Of a stretch of 64,000 nucleotides of DNA, positions 17,473 through 25,529 are shown piece after piece. The notes below the pieces were generated by a model. It saw only the letters and a program-made list of their open reading frames with translations, made no database searches and had not been told where the DNA came from. Each line of letters starts with the position of its first letter. The first letter of the stretch is position 1. The DNA is from an uncultured Gammaproteobacteria bacterium (GTDB lineage: Bacteria; Pseudomonadota; Gammaproteobacteria; HK1), in the NCBI GenBank assembly GCA_958295835.1, contig OY282378.1, positions 5,605,694 through 5,669,693 of the forward strand, written 5' to 3'. The translations under genes and the position numbers were made by a program.

Positions 17473-18615
17473 GTGGACGATTCTACGGACATATCCATCC
17501 TGGATGTCAAAATCATCAAGGACCAAGCCGATCTTGTGGAGGCAGCGAAGACCGGCTTGGTTGTCAAAGAGAGAAAGATCCAAGCCGAGGAGTGGGACCC
17601 GCAACATGCCCTCCTTGCTCATGCGGCGGGGAGCGGTTCGGATGCGCTCGCTCGGTTCTATCGGGAACAAAACGAGCTTGACGCGGCAATCTGGAAGCAT
17701 GAACGACGATACAAAGAGAAAGGCAAGGACGGAGTAATAGACTACAAAGAGGCCGTCGCGCTTGCGGAGCGTATCAGGGACCTGTACTTATCCGAAGGCT
17801 TCGACGGGCGCCCTGACCACATCGCGTTCCGCGCCGGAAGGTGCCTGACTCTCAAGGAAGGGCGAGCCACGGGCAAGGTATACACGGCAATCGCGAGTCT
17901 CGAAGTTGTGAACATACCCGAATGGCGCGGAGCGTGGTGGCCCGTCAACCTTGCGATTCCCGCCGAGCTTCGAGTTGCCGGCCCCGATGCGCCGCCGCTC
18001 GGCGTTCAGACGCCTGACTGGCTTTCCCGGCGGTGCGAAGACGTTGCGCGCGAGCTCGCCCGGTGCGGCTCTCCGCCCGGTTCTCCGGCCAGCCGCATGT
18101 TCGACGGCGGCGGCTTCGCCTTGATCTACGAGTCCGGGAAATTGATAGAGCAACCGGAACCGGACTCGATCCCCGTCGTGCTCGCGCCGCATGAAGACAC
18201 CATCAAGGATTACATCCAGTGCGCCGCATCGAGCCCTGACCATAGAGCTGACTATTGGGATGCGCTCAAGAAGGCCGAGGCGATGCTGCGACGGAGCCAA
18301 CAACCGTTCGGCGAGGCGTTGAGTGATTGGCTCGACGGGCAGACGAAGCGGCGCGATGGCCGAAAATTCGCGCAGAGCGCCGCCAACCCGCTACGGAACT
18401 TCGCCATCAAAAAGGTGATCGATGTGCTTGAGCGCTGCGGCATCCCGCCGACGAGGAACCGGAATAAGAAGTGGCTGGCGCGTGCGCACGGATGGGAAGG
18501 TGAGATAGATCCCGACTACAAGCCTCTGTCCGGCTGCATCATCGCCGCCAAAGTGTTCGGGATAAAGAACCCTGTGACGGTTGAAAATGTCTGGAGGCCC
18601 CCCGTCCGTAAGTAA
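17473..18615 (+). CDS. Hypothetical island protein
   Basis: 380 residues, GTG start with AAGGGAG upstream. I do not recognise a family. It is hydrophilic, with no membrane segment or signal peptide, several charged helical stretches (for example YKEAVALAERIRDLYL) and a basic C-terminal third (KKWLARAHGWEG). It lies between the ArdC/ImmA-like gene and the AlpA-like regulator and may share their transcript (70-bp and 80-bp gaps). Confidence 0.7.
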   Translation: MDDSTDISILDVKIIKDQADLVEAAKTGLVVKERKIQAEEWDPQHALLAHAAGSGSDALARFYREQNELDAAIWKHERRYKEKGKDGVIDYKEAVALAERIRDLYLSEGFDGRPDHIAFRAGRCLTLKEGRATGKVYTAIASLEVVNIPEWRGAWWPVNLAIPAELRVAGPDAPPLGVQTPDWLSRRCEDVARELARCGSPPGSPASRMFDGGGFALIYESGKLIEQPEPDSIPVVLAPHEDTIKDYIQCAASSPDHRADYWDALKKAEAMLRRSQQPFGEALSDWLDGQTKRRDGRKFAQSAANPLRNFAIKKVIDVLERCGIPPTRNRNKKWLARAHGWEGEIDPDYKPLSGCIIAAKVFGIKNPVTVENVWRPPVRK

Positions 18616-18695
18616 TTCGTCGATAGCTTACGGACGAGGGCTCGGTGGATCACCGGCACTCTCGACTTTCGGTCAACGAAAAGCGAGGGTGTCCG

Positions 18696-19211
18696 ATGAA
18701 GGTTCTCAAGATCGAAGAAGTCGCGGCGAGGGTTGCGCTGAGCAAATCCACCATCTACGCGCGGATTCGGAGCGGTGTCTTCCCGAAACCTATCGCCTTG
18801 GGCGAACGGCGCCGCGCATGGCCGGAGGATGAGATCGACGCATGGCTCGAATCTCGCCGCGTCGAGGGCTGGCTCGAGACGCGCCCCGAGATGGAGGCGG
18901 CCCGTCTCCGGGCGCAAGCGAGGGACGGGGACTTGCTCGAGTCTCTGGAGGATCATGCCCTCGGCGTGAAGGATGAGGAGACGGGCCGGTGGACGGGAGG
19001 CAACCCGACCTTGCTGAAGTTTCTCGCCAAGTCGCAGCTCGGTATGACGGAGACGCCGAAGCCGGAGCACGACGACGACCTGTCGAAGAAGACGCCTGAC
19101 CAGCTCAACCGTGAGGCGACGGTGCTTATGCGACAGATCGCAGCGCGGCGCGAGGCGCTTGGGCTGTCGGCGGCGGACGTGGAGTACGTGGATCGGGACC
19201 GGGACCGGTAG
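18696..19211 (+). CDS. AlpA-like excisionase/regulator with extended C-terminus
   Basis: 171 residues. Residues 1-55 are an AlpA/MerR-like winged helix (LKIEEVAARVALSKSTIYARI, then WPEDEIDAWLESR), the fold of P4-family excisionase-regulators. The rest is an added region with GNPTLLKFLAKSQLGM, a block resembling the (D/N)xxxLxFxLK segment of small-terminase or replication-linked phage proteins, then a charged helix. It probably controls the integrase or excision. ATG at 18696 is chosen because the HTH begins directly there; the frame upstream lacks support. Confidence 0.75.
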   Translation: MKVLKIEEVAARVALSKSTIYARIRSGVFPKPIALGERRRAWPEDEIDAWLESRRVEGWLETRPEMEAARLRAQARDGDLLESLEDHALGVKDEETGRWTGGNPTLLKFLAKSQLGMTETPKPEHDDDLSKKTPDQLNREATVLMRQIAARREALGLSAADVEYVDRDRDR

Positions 19212-19515
19212 GCGCATCTACGCCTGTGCGAGAGCGAGGCTCTGGGCGGCGCGGGTGTCGCGGCCCTGGAAGTCGCGCGAGCCAGCTTGTGGGAGACAGG
19301 TACCTGATAGAGACCCAAGCGCCGGCGCATCGCCGGCCCCCCCCCCGGCCTGCGAATTGACCCCTACCCCTCCGGTTTCCACCATGCTTCAAGGGCGCGG
19401 CGGCCGTCGACGTCGTCGGCAACGGCGGCCGGCATCGGCGCGACGTGCGGATACCGTGCGCTATCGGCTCGATAACGAGGGTTGGACGGCCGGCCCGGCC
19501 CGGCCCGGTGGAAGG
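19212..19515. other. Non-coding stretch with hairpin and C tract
   Basis: Contains a perfect stem GCCGGCG-CAT-CGCCGGC at 19321-19337 followed by an 11-base C run. It separates rightward from leftward island genes and may terminate transcription, although no T tract follows. No gene seen. Confidence 0.5.
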
Positions 19516-19773
19516 TCAAGCGGGGAGGAATCGAAGGGCGGTGAGGATGGCCACGATGGCGCCGCCCTGGATCCACAAGGCGCGGTAGAGGTCGGCCCGG
19601 AGGCTGGCGTTGTCGGCCTTGAGCTCGGCGATGGCGGTCGCGAGGTCGGCTTTCGTGGCGGCGCGTTCGTCGCCGTGGTTGATGGCCTTCGCGATGGCTT
19701 CGGCCTGGCGGCGCTCGATGCCGGCCGCTTCGAGGTCCTGGGCGGCGGTGAGGGTGTCGAAGGCGGCGCTCAT
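19516..19773 (-). CDS. Small membrane coiled-coil protein (DUF1640-like)
   Basis: 85 residues: a short N-terminal helix (FDTLTAAQDLEAAGI), the motif QAEAIAKAI, a coiled coil ending ELKADNASLRADLYR, and a C-terminal membrane helix (WIQGGAIVAILTALRFL). This is the DUF1640/CCDC90-like layout. Its ATG overlaps the stop of the gene upstream as ATGA, so the two are translated together. A relative lies at 20992-21282. Confidence 0.75.
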   Translation of the reverse strand: MSAAFDTLTAAQDLEAAGIERRQAEAIAKAINHGDERAATKADLATAIAELKADNASLRADLYRALWIQGGAIVAILTALRFLPA

Positions 19774-20576
19774 GGCGTTGTCCAGTGTGGTTCCGTGCTC
19801 GGCAGGGTAACCGGGTTCGGCGGGAACGCGCCAGCCTGCCGGCGAAATACCTCTGTTGCTTTCTTCCGCGAGTTATCCAATTGTTCCTGTGTGTTCCCGT
19901 CTTGTTTTAGGCACCGTTCCAGTTGTTTTCGGTCATGGTCTGCCATTTTCTGGCCTTCCACTGATACCCCTATCAGATCGCTGTATACCACTGGTAACGT
20001 AAAGCTCTTCCGTAGTCCGTTCAGATCGCAATATCGTCTTCCGAACTCTCTTTTTTCTGTCATGTCAATTGCTTCTTGTATTGATATATTTTTAGGTTCC
20101 TCCAGGTATCGGGTCCGTGTGAATAGGTCTTTGTTTCTCTCTAACGCTTCCTCCAGTGTTCCGCTTAACCACTTGCTGTGTTGTTGGACCATGTCATCCC
20201 ATATTTCGTTAGCCCACTCTTGTAGGTCCTTGCCGTACCACTTTCTACCCACCTTCTCCCACAAACATGGAAGTTGGTGTCCTCTAAATACTCCATCACC
20301 GTCGATGCAGAGCGCGGCTTTCATCCCGATCTCTACGCAATAGCTTGCAATCAAGTAGCAATTTAGTCCTGTCCATACCCTTTTCATTACTTTCTGCCCA
20401 GTCCTTGCTTCGTGCTTCCATGCTTCTTCCATCTTGTGCTTCAATCCTTCTACGTTTGCCCAGCGGCCAAGTGCTTCCGCGGATTTCGTTGTGTGGTAGC
20501 TCACGTCCGTCGCTGCTACCAGTTTTTGCGCTCGTTGTGGGTGTCGTCCTCCACTTCCTCGCTTTCTTCTTTTCAT
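19770..20576 (-). CDS. AT-richer hypothetical protein, possibly HEPN-like
   Basis: 268 residues. Start at 20576 is fixed by a run of GGAGGAGGAGGAA eight bases upstream; the long open frame further upstream is chance. Base composition is clearly lower in GC than the rest of the island, a sign of separate origin. The helix NCYLIASYCVEIGMKAAL resembles the helix of HEPN-type RNases/AbiU2-like proteins that pairs with Rx4-6H, but I cannot confirm the catalytic motif. It is coupled by ATGA overlap to a small membrane coiled-coil gene, which suggests a two-gene unit, perhaps defensive. Confidence 0.65.
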   Translation of the reverse strand: MKRRKRGSGGRHPQRAQKLVAATDVSYHTTKSAEALGRWANVEGLKHKMEEAWKHEARTGQKVMKRVWTGLNCYLIASYCVEIGMKAALCIDGDGVFRGHQLPCLWEKVGRKWYGKDLQEWANEIWDDMVQQHSKWLSGTLEEALERNKDLFTRTRYLEEPKNISIQEAIDMTEKREFGRRYCDLNGLRKSFTLPVVYSDLIGVSVEGQKMADHDRKQLERCLKQDGNTQEQLDNSRKKATEVFRRQAGAFPPNPVTLPSTEPHWTTP

Positions 20577-20991
20577 TTCGCTTCCTCCTCCTCCTCCGAC
20601 AGGTTTTCGGGCCATCCCCCTTTCAGCTCCATTCCTTGCTATCTCCTCGCTCCTTGTTCTCGTCCTTGTGGGGAAGTGTTTCCGCCAGTGACACAGGCTT
20701 GGATGCCGGCTTCGGCAGGGACATCCCGCCGGCGTCAAGCCGATGGTCTCCTGAGTTTCGGCTTGGCGAAGTCGAGGGGAAGCGATGTCGAGGGCGGCTA
20801 CGTCGTCGAGGCTTCCGGGCATGGAAGCCAAGCCTCGCGGCACTGGTAACCCTGCCGAACGCCTTTGCCTGACCCGGCCGCGGCCGTGGTAACGTCGCGA
20901 TAGGCATTGAGGCCGGGGCGGTATCAGGGCGGTGGCGGAACCCTCGTCACTGGCTGACTGGAATCGCACTTATGGTGCGGCAGGCACTGGG
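20577..20991. other. Non-coding gap within the island
   Basis: 415 bp between leftward genes. Open frames cross it but none has a start signal or a familiar product. It should hold the promoter of the AT-rich gene on the minus strand. Confidence 0.45.
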
Positions 20992-21282
20992 TCAGATCAA
21001 GCCGAACACTCGAAGGCCGATGGCGAACAGGAACGCGGCGATCAAGCCGACCGTCCATCGGATAGTCCCGAGCTCGGTGCGAAGGCCGGCGATGTCCGCC
21101 TGCGCGGCGGCCCGGAGCCGGGTTTCGAGCTCGGCAAGGTCCGCCGTCGTCGCCAGTTGTTCGCGGTCCGCTCCGGCGGCGGCGCTGGCCGTGTTCACGA
21201 TGGCTTCCGCCATCGCTTCATCGGCGCCGGCTTCCCGGAGGGTCTTGACCGCGGCGTAGGTGTCGAAGGTCGCTGTGCTCAT
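20992..21282 (-). CDS. Small membrane coiled-coil protein (DUF1640-like)
   Basis: 96 residues with the same plan as the protein at 19516: FDTYAAVKTLREAGADEAMAEAIV, then ATTADLAELETRLRAAAQADIAGL and a C-terminal membrane helix (TVGLIAAFLFAIGLRVF). Start at 21282; 19 bp after the next upstream small gene, so part of a three-gene leftward cluster. Confidence 0.75.
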   Translation of the reverse strand: MSTATFDTYAAVKTLREAGADEAMAEAIVNTASAAAGADREQLATTADLAELETRLRAAAQADIAGLRTELGTIRWTVGLIAAFLFAIGLRVFGLI

Positions 21283-21301
21283 GGCGTTCCCCGTGGAACG
21301 G

Positions 21302-21475
21302 CTACGCGGGCGGCGGCGCGGTCTCGCGGCGCGTGAACCCCTCGAACAACCCTTCCAGCCGCGCCATGCGTTCGCGAAGGTCGGCAATGTCGCGGCGCAT
21401 CGCATGTTGACCGGGGAGGATGACCGCGGCGAGTGCGATTGCGGCGGTGATGATGGCGATGAGCTCGGGAGACAT
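21302..21475 (-). CDS. 57-residue membrane-anchored coiled-coil protein
   Basis: Short gene between its two neighbours. N-terminal membrane helix (MSPELIAIITAAIALAAVIL), then a basic coiled-coil segment MRRDIADLRERMARLEGLFE. Gaps of 19 and 24 bases to its neighbours argue for a single transcript. Function unknown; proteins of this shape recur on integrated elements. Confidence 0.7.
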   Translation of the reverse strand: MSPELIAIITAAIALAAVILPGQHAMRRDIADLRERMARLEGLFEGFTRRETAPPPA

Positions 21476-21499
21476 GGCGGCGGTTCTCCGGTGGCGCTC

Positions 21500-21787
21500 C
21501 TATCGGCCGGCGGTGCGCATCTGATCGACGATGCCGGTGAGTCGGCTCTGTCCCTGGGTCAAGCGGGTGATGTGCTGCTCGAAGGCTTCGCGGTCGGCGC
21601 GGGCTTCGGCGCGGATGGCTTCCCGTTCGGCGCGAGCCTCCGCCCGAATGGCTTCCCGTTCGGCGCGAGCCTCCGCCTGGATGGCTTCGCGGTCGGCGCG
21701 GGCTTCGATGCGCCCGTGCATGTCGAGGCCGGCCAGTGCGAGGCCAACCGTGACGATGGCGATGGTTTCCTGGCTGAGCTTGAACAT
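21500..21787 (-). CDS. Small membrane protein with repeated coiled-coil units
   Basis: 95 residues: N-terminal hydrophobic helix (TIAIVTVGLALAGL), then four near-identical 11-residue units of the type EARA(E/D)REAI(R/Q)A and a tail resembling a helix-capping QSRLTGIVDQM. The unit repeats are also repeated at DNA level (33 bp). ATG at 21787 is used; one four codons upstream is also possible. Confidence 0.75.
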   Translation of the reverse strand: MFKLSQETIAIVTVGLALAGLDMHGRIEARADREAIQAEARAEREAIRAEARAEREAIRAEARADREAFEQHITRLTQGQSRLTGIVDQMRTAGR

Positions 21788-21960
21788 GGCTCGTTCCATC
21801 CCCGCGCGGTCTCCCTGGGCGGTGGCTCCGGGCCGGAAAGGGACCGTCGTTCGGTGGTCCCGGCTTCACTTCGAGGGCGCTCAATGAGGCCGCCCGGAAG
21901 CCGAAGGCGAGTGTAGCTTGTGCGCTACTGTCCGGGGAAGTACAGGGTAGTCCATCGCTC

Positions 21961-21991
21961 AAGGGTGACCGCAGAGGTGCCCGAGTCATGG
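21961..21991. promoter_or_regulatory. Possible integrase arm site, right end
   Basis: AAGGGTGACCG at 21961-21971 is identical to 15229-15239 and is followed by AGAGGTGCCCGAG, a looser second copy. Sits about 80 bp inside attR. Confidence 0.45.
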
Positions 21992-22051
21992 ACTGCCCCA
22001 AAAATATCCCGTTTCGACAGTGAGTTACGGACACAGTGAAGCGGACTCTTC

Positions 22052-22094
22052 CTCCGCCAGTCTAGGTTCGAATCCTAGTCCCCCAGCCAAGCAT
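22052..22094. repeat. attR (43-bp direct repeat)
   Basis: Exact copy of 15077-15119. The 5' half of the tRNA is absent, so this is not a functional tRNA gene. Two bases next to the former anticodon differ from the left copy. Confidence 0.93.
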
Positions 22095-22135
22095 CGTCGG
22101 TCCGTTTCCCCGTGGAGCTCCGCGAAAGCAGGTAG

Positions 22136-22975
22136 TCACGGCTTGCGCCTGCCCCTCGTCGAAGCCGGTGTGGGCGGCTCGCGCCGGATCGACGCCATGA
22201 CCGCGAGAGCGATACCGGCCGCGATCATGGGCAGGGTCAGCACCTGTCCCATCGTGACCCATCCGAATGCGAGATATCCCAGATGCGCATCGGGGACCCG
22301 GACGAGCTCGACCAGGGTTCGCGCGAGCCCGTAGCCGATGAGGAACACCCCCGAGGCGGCCATGACCGGGCGCGGGCGCCGGGTGAACCACCACAGCACC
22401 GCGAAGAGGACGACCCCTTCGAGCAGCGCCTCGTAGAGCTGCGACGGGTGGCGGGGCACGCCTCCGGCCCGAGGGTCATGAAACACCATCGCCCAGGGGA
22501 GATCCGACGGTGTTCCCCACAGCCGGCCATTGATGAAGTTTCCCAGACGTCCCGCCGCGAGACCCAGCGGCACCAGAGGCGCGATGAAGTCCGCGACCTC
22601 GAAGAATCCGCGTCCGTGCGAGCGCGCGAACCACCACATCGCGACCATGACGCCGAGCAGCCCGCCGTGAAACGACATGCCTCCGCGCCAGATCATGAAC
22701 ACGGACAGGGGGTGCGCGAGGAGGCGTTCGAAGTCGTAGAAGAGCATGTATCCGAGCCGGCCGCCCACCACGACGCCGAGCGCGACGTAAAAGAGCACGT
22801 CGCCGACGTTGTCGCGGCTCCAGCCACGCCAGGCGTCCCGGGTCCGGATCCGTCCGAGCCACCACCCGAGCGCGAATGCGAACAGGTACATCAGCCCGTA
22901 CCAGTGGACCTCGACGGGTCCGACGGCGATGGCCACGGGATCGAAGTTCGGGTGTAGCAGCATCCGCGAGATCAT
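22136..22975 (-). CDS. lgt: Prolipoprotein diacylglyceryl transferase
   Basis: Inner-membrane enzyme transferring diacylglycerol from phosphatidylglycerol to the lipobox cysteine of prolipoproteins. 279 residues with several membrane helices. The Lgt signature GRLGNFINGRLWG is exact, with HWYGLMYL near the N-terminus and RHPSQLYEALLEG. Start at 22975 has CGGAG upstream; MLLHPNFDP four codons later is an alternative. The gene is intact just beyond attR. Confidence 0.96.
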   Translation of the reverse strand: MISRMLLHPNFDPVAIAVGPVEVHWYGLMYLFAFALGWWLGRIRTRDAWRGWSRDNVGDVLFYVALGVVVGGRLGYMLFYDFERLLAHPLSVFMIWRGGMSFHGGLLGVMVAMWWFARSHGRGFFEVADFIAPLVPLGLAAGRLGNFINGRLWGTPSDLPWAMVFHDPRAGGVPRHPSQLYEALLEGVVLFAVLWWFTRRPRPVMAASGVFLIGYGLARTLVELVRVPDAHLGYLAFGWVTMGQVLTLPMIAAGIALAVMASIRREPPTPASTRGRRKP

Positions 22976-23359
22976 ATCCGACGACTCCGATCCCTGCGGC
23001 CGTTCCTGGCGTCCTCGACTCGACCCGGGACCATGAGCGTCCTCGAATGCTCGTTCTCCGCCCGTGCAGGATGGATCGGATGGAACGGATGACCGGTCGG
23101 CCCCGTCACGGGACCGTCACGAGCGCCGATCGTCGCGCTGTCCTGAAGGATGGTCGCGGGAAGCGCCGAAGGCCCGCGCCCGGTGAGCGTCGATGCGTCG
23201 AATCGAGTGGCGTTCCCCGCGCCGTGCGGGACCGCGAGGGGGCGGTCCGGGCATTGCGCCGGACCCCGGTCGCACTCGGATGGGGCCATTGCGCGCCGCG
23301 GCCGCGGCGCGTGATTCGGTCAGGCTATACTCGCGCTTCCCCTCCCGAGTCACGAATCC
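22976..23359. other. Divergent promoter region of lgt and the DUF255 gene
   Basis: 384 bp, no gene seen. A TATACT box at 23326-23331 could be the -10 of the rightward gene, but no good -35 lies 17 bases upstream. Confidence 0.45.
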
Positions 23360-25486
23360 ATGTCCGGCCCTGCCCACGCCCACGTCAACGCCCTCGCGAA
23401 CGAAACCAGTCCGTACCTCCTGCAGCACGCGGACAATCCCGTCGACTGGCAGCCGTGGGGGCCGGAAGCGCTTGACCGGGCCCGCCGCGAAGACAAGCCG
23501 ATCCTGCTGTCGATTGGCTATTCCGCCTGCCACTGGTGCCACGTCATGGCGCATGAATCGTTCGAGGACGAGGAAACGGCGCGGCTGATGAACGAGCTGT
23601 ACATCAGTATCAAGGTCGATCGCGAGGAACGTCCCGACATCGACAAGATCTACCAGACCGCCCACCAGCTCCTCTCCCGACGCACCGGCGGCTGGCCGTT
23701 GACGGTGATGCTGGCCCCCGACGACCACGCCCCCTTCTTCGCCGGCACGTACTTTCCCGACTCTCCGCGCCACGGCATGCCGTCGTTCCGCCAGGTTCTC
23801 ACCGGCGTGGCCCGGCTGTACCGCGAACGGCGCGACGACATTCGCCGCCAGAACGCCTCGCTCATCGACGCGCTCGCCGGCCTGGAGCCCGACGTCGGCG
23901 CCGAGGCCGGCGGAGCGCCGCTGACCCGGGCAGCACTCGACCTCGCACGCGCAGCGCTGATGCAATCGCACGATCCGCGCCACGGCGGCTTCGGGGATGC
24001 GCCGAAGTTCCCTCACCCGACGAACCTCGACCGGCTGATGCGCGACCATGCGGCGCGTCCCGCGAGCACGGACGGCGCCGCCGGCCTCGCGGCGGCGGCG
24101 TTCACGTTCCGCAAGATGTGCAGTGGCGGCCTGTACGACCATGTGGGCGGCGGATTCTGCCGCTACTCCGTGGACGCGATGTGGATGATCCCGCACTTCG
24201 AGAAGATGCTCTATGACAACGGACCGCTTCTCTCGGTCGCGGCGGAGCTGCATCAAGTCTCCGGCGATGCCCTGTTCGCCCGCGTCGCCCGCGAGACCGC
24301 GGCCTGGGTCATGCGCGAGATGCAGTCGCCCGAGGGCGGGTTCTACTCCACCCTCGATGCGGATTCCGAAGGCGAGGAGGGCAAGTTCTACGTCTGGACC
24401 CCCGACGAGGTACGCAGCCTCGTGTCGGACGACGAGTTTCCCGCGCTCGCGTCACGGTTCGGGCTCGATCGCGCGCCGAATTTCGAAGGCTCGCACTGGC
24501 ACCTGCACGCGTTCCGCGAAGTCGCCGAGGTCGCACGCGACATGGGCGCGACGGAGGCCGAGACCGCGGAACGGATCGACCGCGCCCTCGCCAGGCTCTT
24601 CGAAGCGCGGTCCGGCCGGGTTCGCCCCGGCCGCGACGAGAAGATCCTGACATCCTGGAACGGGCTGATGATCAAGGGGATGGCGACGGCCGGGCGCATC
24701 CTCGGGGCCCCGGAGATCATCGCGTCCGCCGAACGTGCGGTGGAGTTCATCCGCGGCGCGATGTGGCGGGACGGCCGGCTGCACGCCACCTTCAAGGACG
24801 GCCGCGCGCGGTTCAACGGCTATCTCGACGACTACGCCTGCCTCGCCGACGGCGTGCTCGCGCTGCTTGCATCGCGGTGGAGCGCCCGCGATCTCGAATT
24901 CGTCATCGCGCTCGCGGACGCGATGCTCGATCACTTCGAGGACCGCGAGAACGGCGGCTTCTTCTTCACCGCGGACGACCATGAGCGTCTCATTCATCGC
25001 CCGAAGCCGATGATGGACGATTCACTGCCGTCCGGAAACGGAGTCGCCGCGGCGGTCCTCGGACGGCTCGGCCATCTGCTCGGGGACACCCGATATACGA
25101 GGGCGGCGGAGCGCGCGCTCCACGCCGCGAGGGAAGGGCTCGAACGGTTTCCGCATGCGCACACGGCGCTGCTCGTCGCGCTCGAGGAGTGTCTCGATCC
25201 TCCGGAAGTCGTGGTCATCCGCGCCGAGCCGGACGCGCTCGAGACATGGCGCGCCCGGGCGGCGGGCGGCTACGCACCACGCCGGGTCGTCATCGCCATC
25301 CCCAACCACGTATCCGATCTGCCTGCCCTGCTCGCCGAGCGGGCACCGTGCGGCTCCCCGGTGGCATACGTCTGCGAAGGACACGTATGCGATGCGCCGA
25401 TTACGGAATTCGACGCCTTCCACGCACGACTCGCGGCCAGCGAGGTCCCGCCCCGTGGAGTCGGATGGAGAACCGGGGCTTCGTGA
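23360..25486 (+). CDS. Thioredoxin-domain DUF255 protein (YyaL/SPATA20 family)
   Basis: 708 residues. The N-terminal DUF255 thioredoxin-like domain begins NETSPYLLQHADNPVDW and has the ACHWCHVM CxxC site, then WPLTVMLAPD. The C-terminal two thirds form an alpha/alpha barrel like N-acylglucosamine 2-epimerases (GGLYDHVGGGFCRYSVD, PHFEKMLYDNG, TSWNGLMIKG). Despite wide conservation its reaction is unknown. No signal peptide. It converges on tkt. Confidence 0.93.
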   Translation: MSGPAHAHVNALANETSPYLLQHADNPVDWQPWGPEALDRARREDKPILLSIGYSACHWCHVMAHESFEDEETARLMNELYISIKVDREERPDIDKIYQTAHQLLSRRTGGWPLTVMLAPDDHAPFFAGTYFPDSPRHGMPSFRQVLTGVARLYRERRDDIRRQNASLIDALAGLEPDVGAEAGGAPLTRAALDLARAALMQSHDPRHGGFGDAPKFPHPTNLDRLMRDHAARPASTDGAAGLAAAAFTFRKMCSGGLYDHVGGGFCRYSVDAMWMIPHFEKMLYDNGPLLSVAAELHQVSGDALFARVARETAAWVMREMQSPEGGFYSTLDADSEGEEGKFYVWTPDEVRSLVSDDEFPALASRFGLDRAPNFEGSHWHLHAFREVAEVARDMGATEAETAERIDRALARLFEARSGRVRPGRDEKILTSWNGLMIKGMATAGRILGAPEIIASAERAVEFIRGAMWRDGRLHATFKDGRARFNGYLDDYACLADGVLALLASRWSARDLEFVIALADAMLDHFEDRENGGFFFTADDHERLIHRPKPMMDDSLPSGNGVAAAVLGRLGHLLGDTRYTRAAERALHAAREGLERFPHAHTALLVALEECLDPPEVVVIRAEPDALETWRARAAGGYAPRRVVIAIPNHVSDLPALLAERAPCGSPVAYVCEGHVCDAPITEFDAFHARLAASEVPPRGVGWRTGAS

Positions 25487-25529
25487 CGGAAACCGGCCAC
25501 TGCCGCACCGAGCCGGAGGAGACCGCTGC

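Larger units (their letters stand above)
15077..22094. mobile_element. 7-kb integrative island in tRNA-Gln
   Basis: A P4-type integrase gene lies 168 bp inside the 3' end of tRNA-Gln, and a 43-bp copy of the tRNA 3' end recurs at 22052-22094. Between them sit the integrase, a frameshifted ArdC/ImmA-like gene, an AlpA-like regulator, an AT-rich gene of unknown role and four tiny coiled-coil proteins, three of which carry a clear hydrophobic helix. There are no conjugation or capsid genes, so the element would need a helper to move between cells. Confidence 0.9.

Noticed and set aside
22041..22094. Second tRNA-Gln gene
   Set aside because: Only the 3' half is present and the bases at the anticodon differ; it is the attR repeat.
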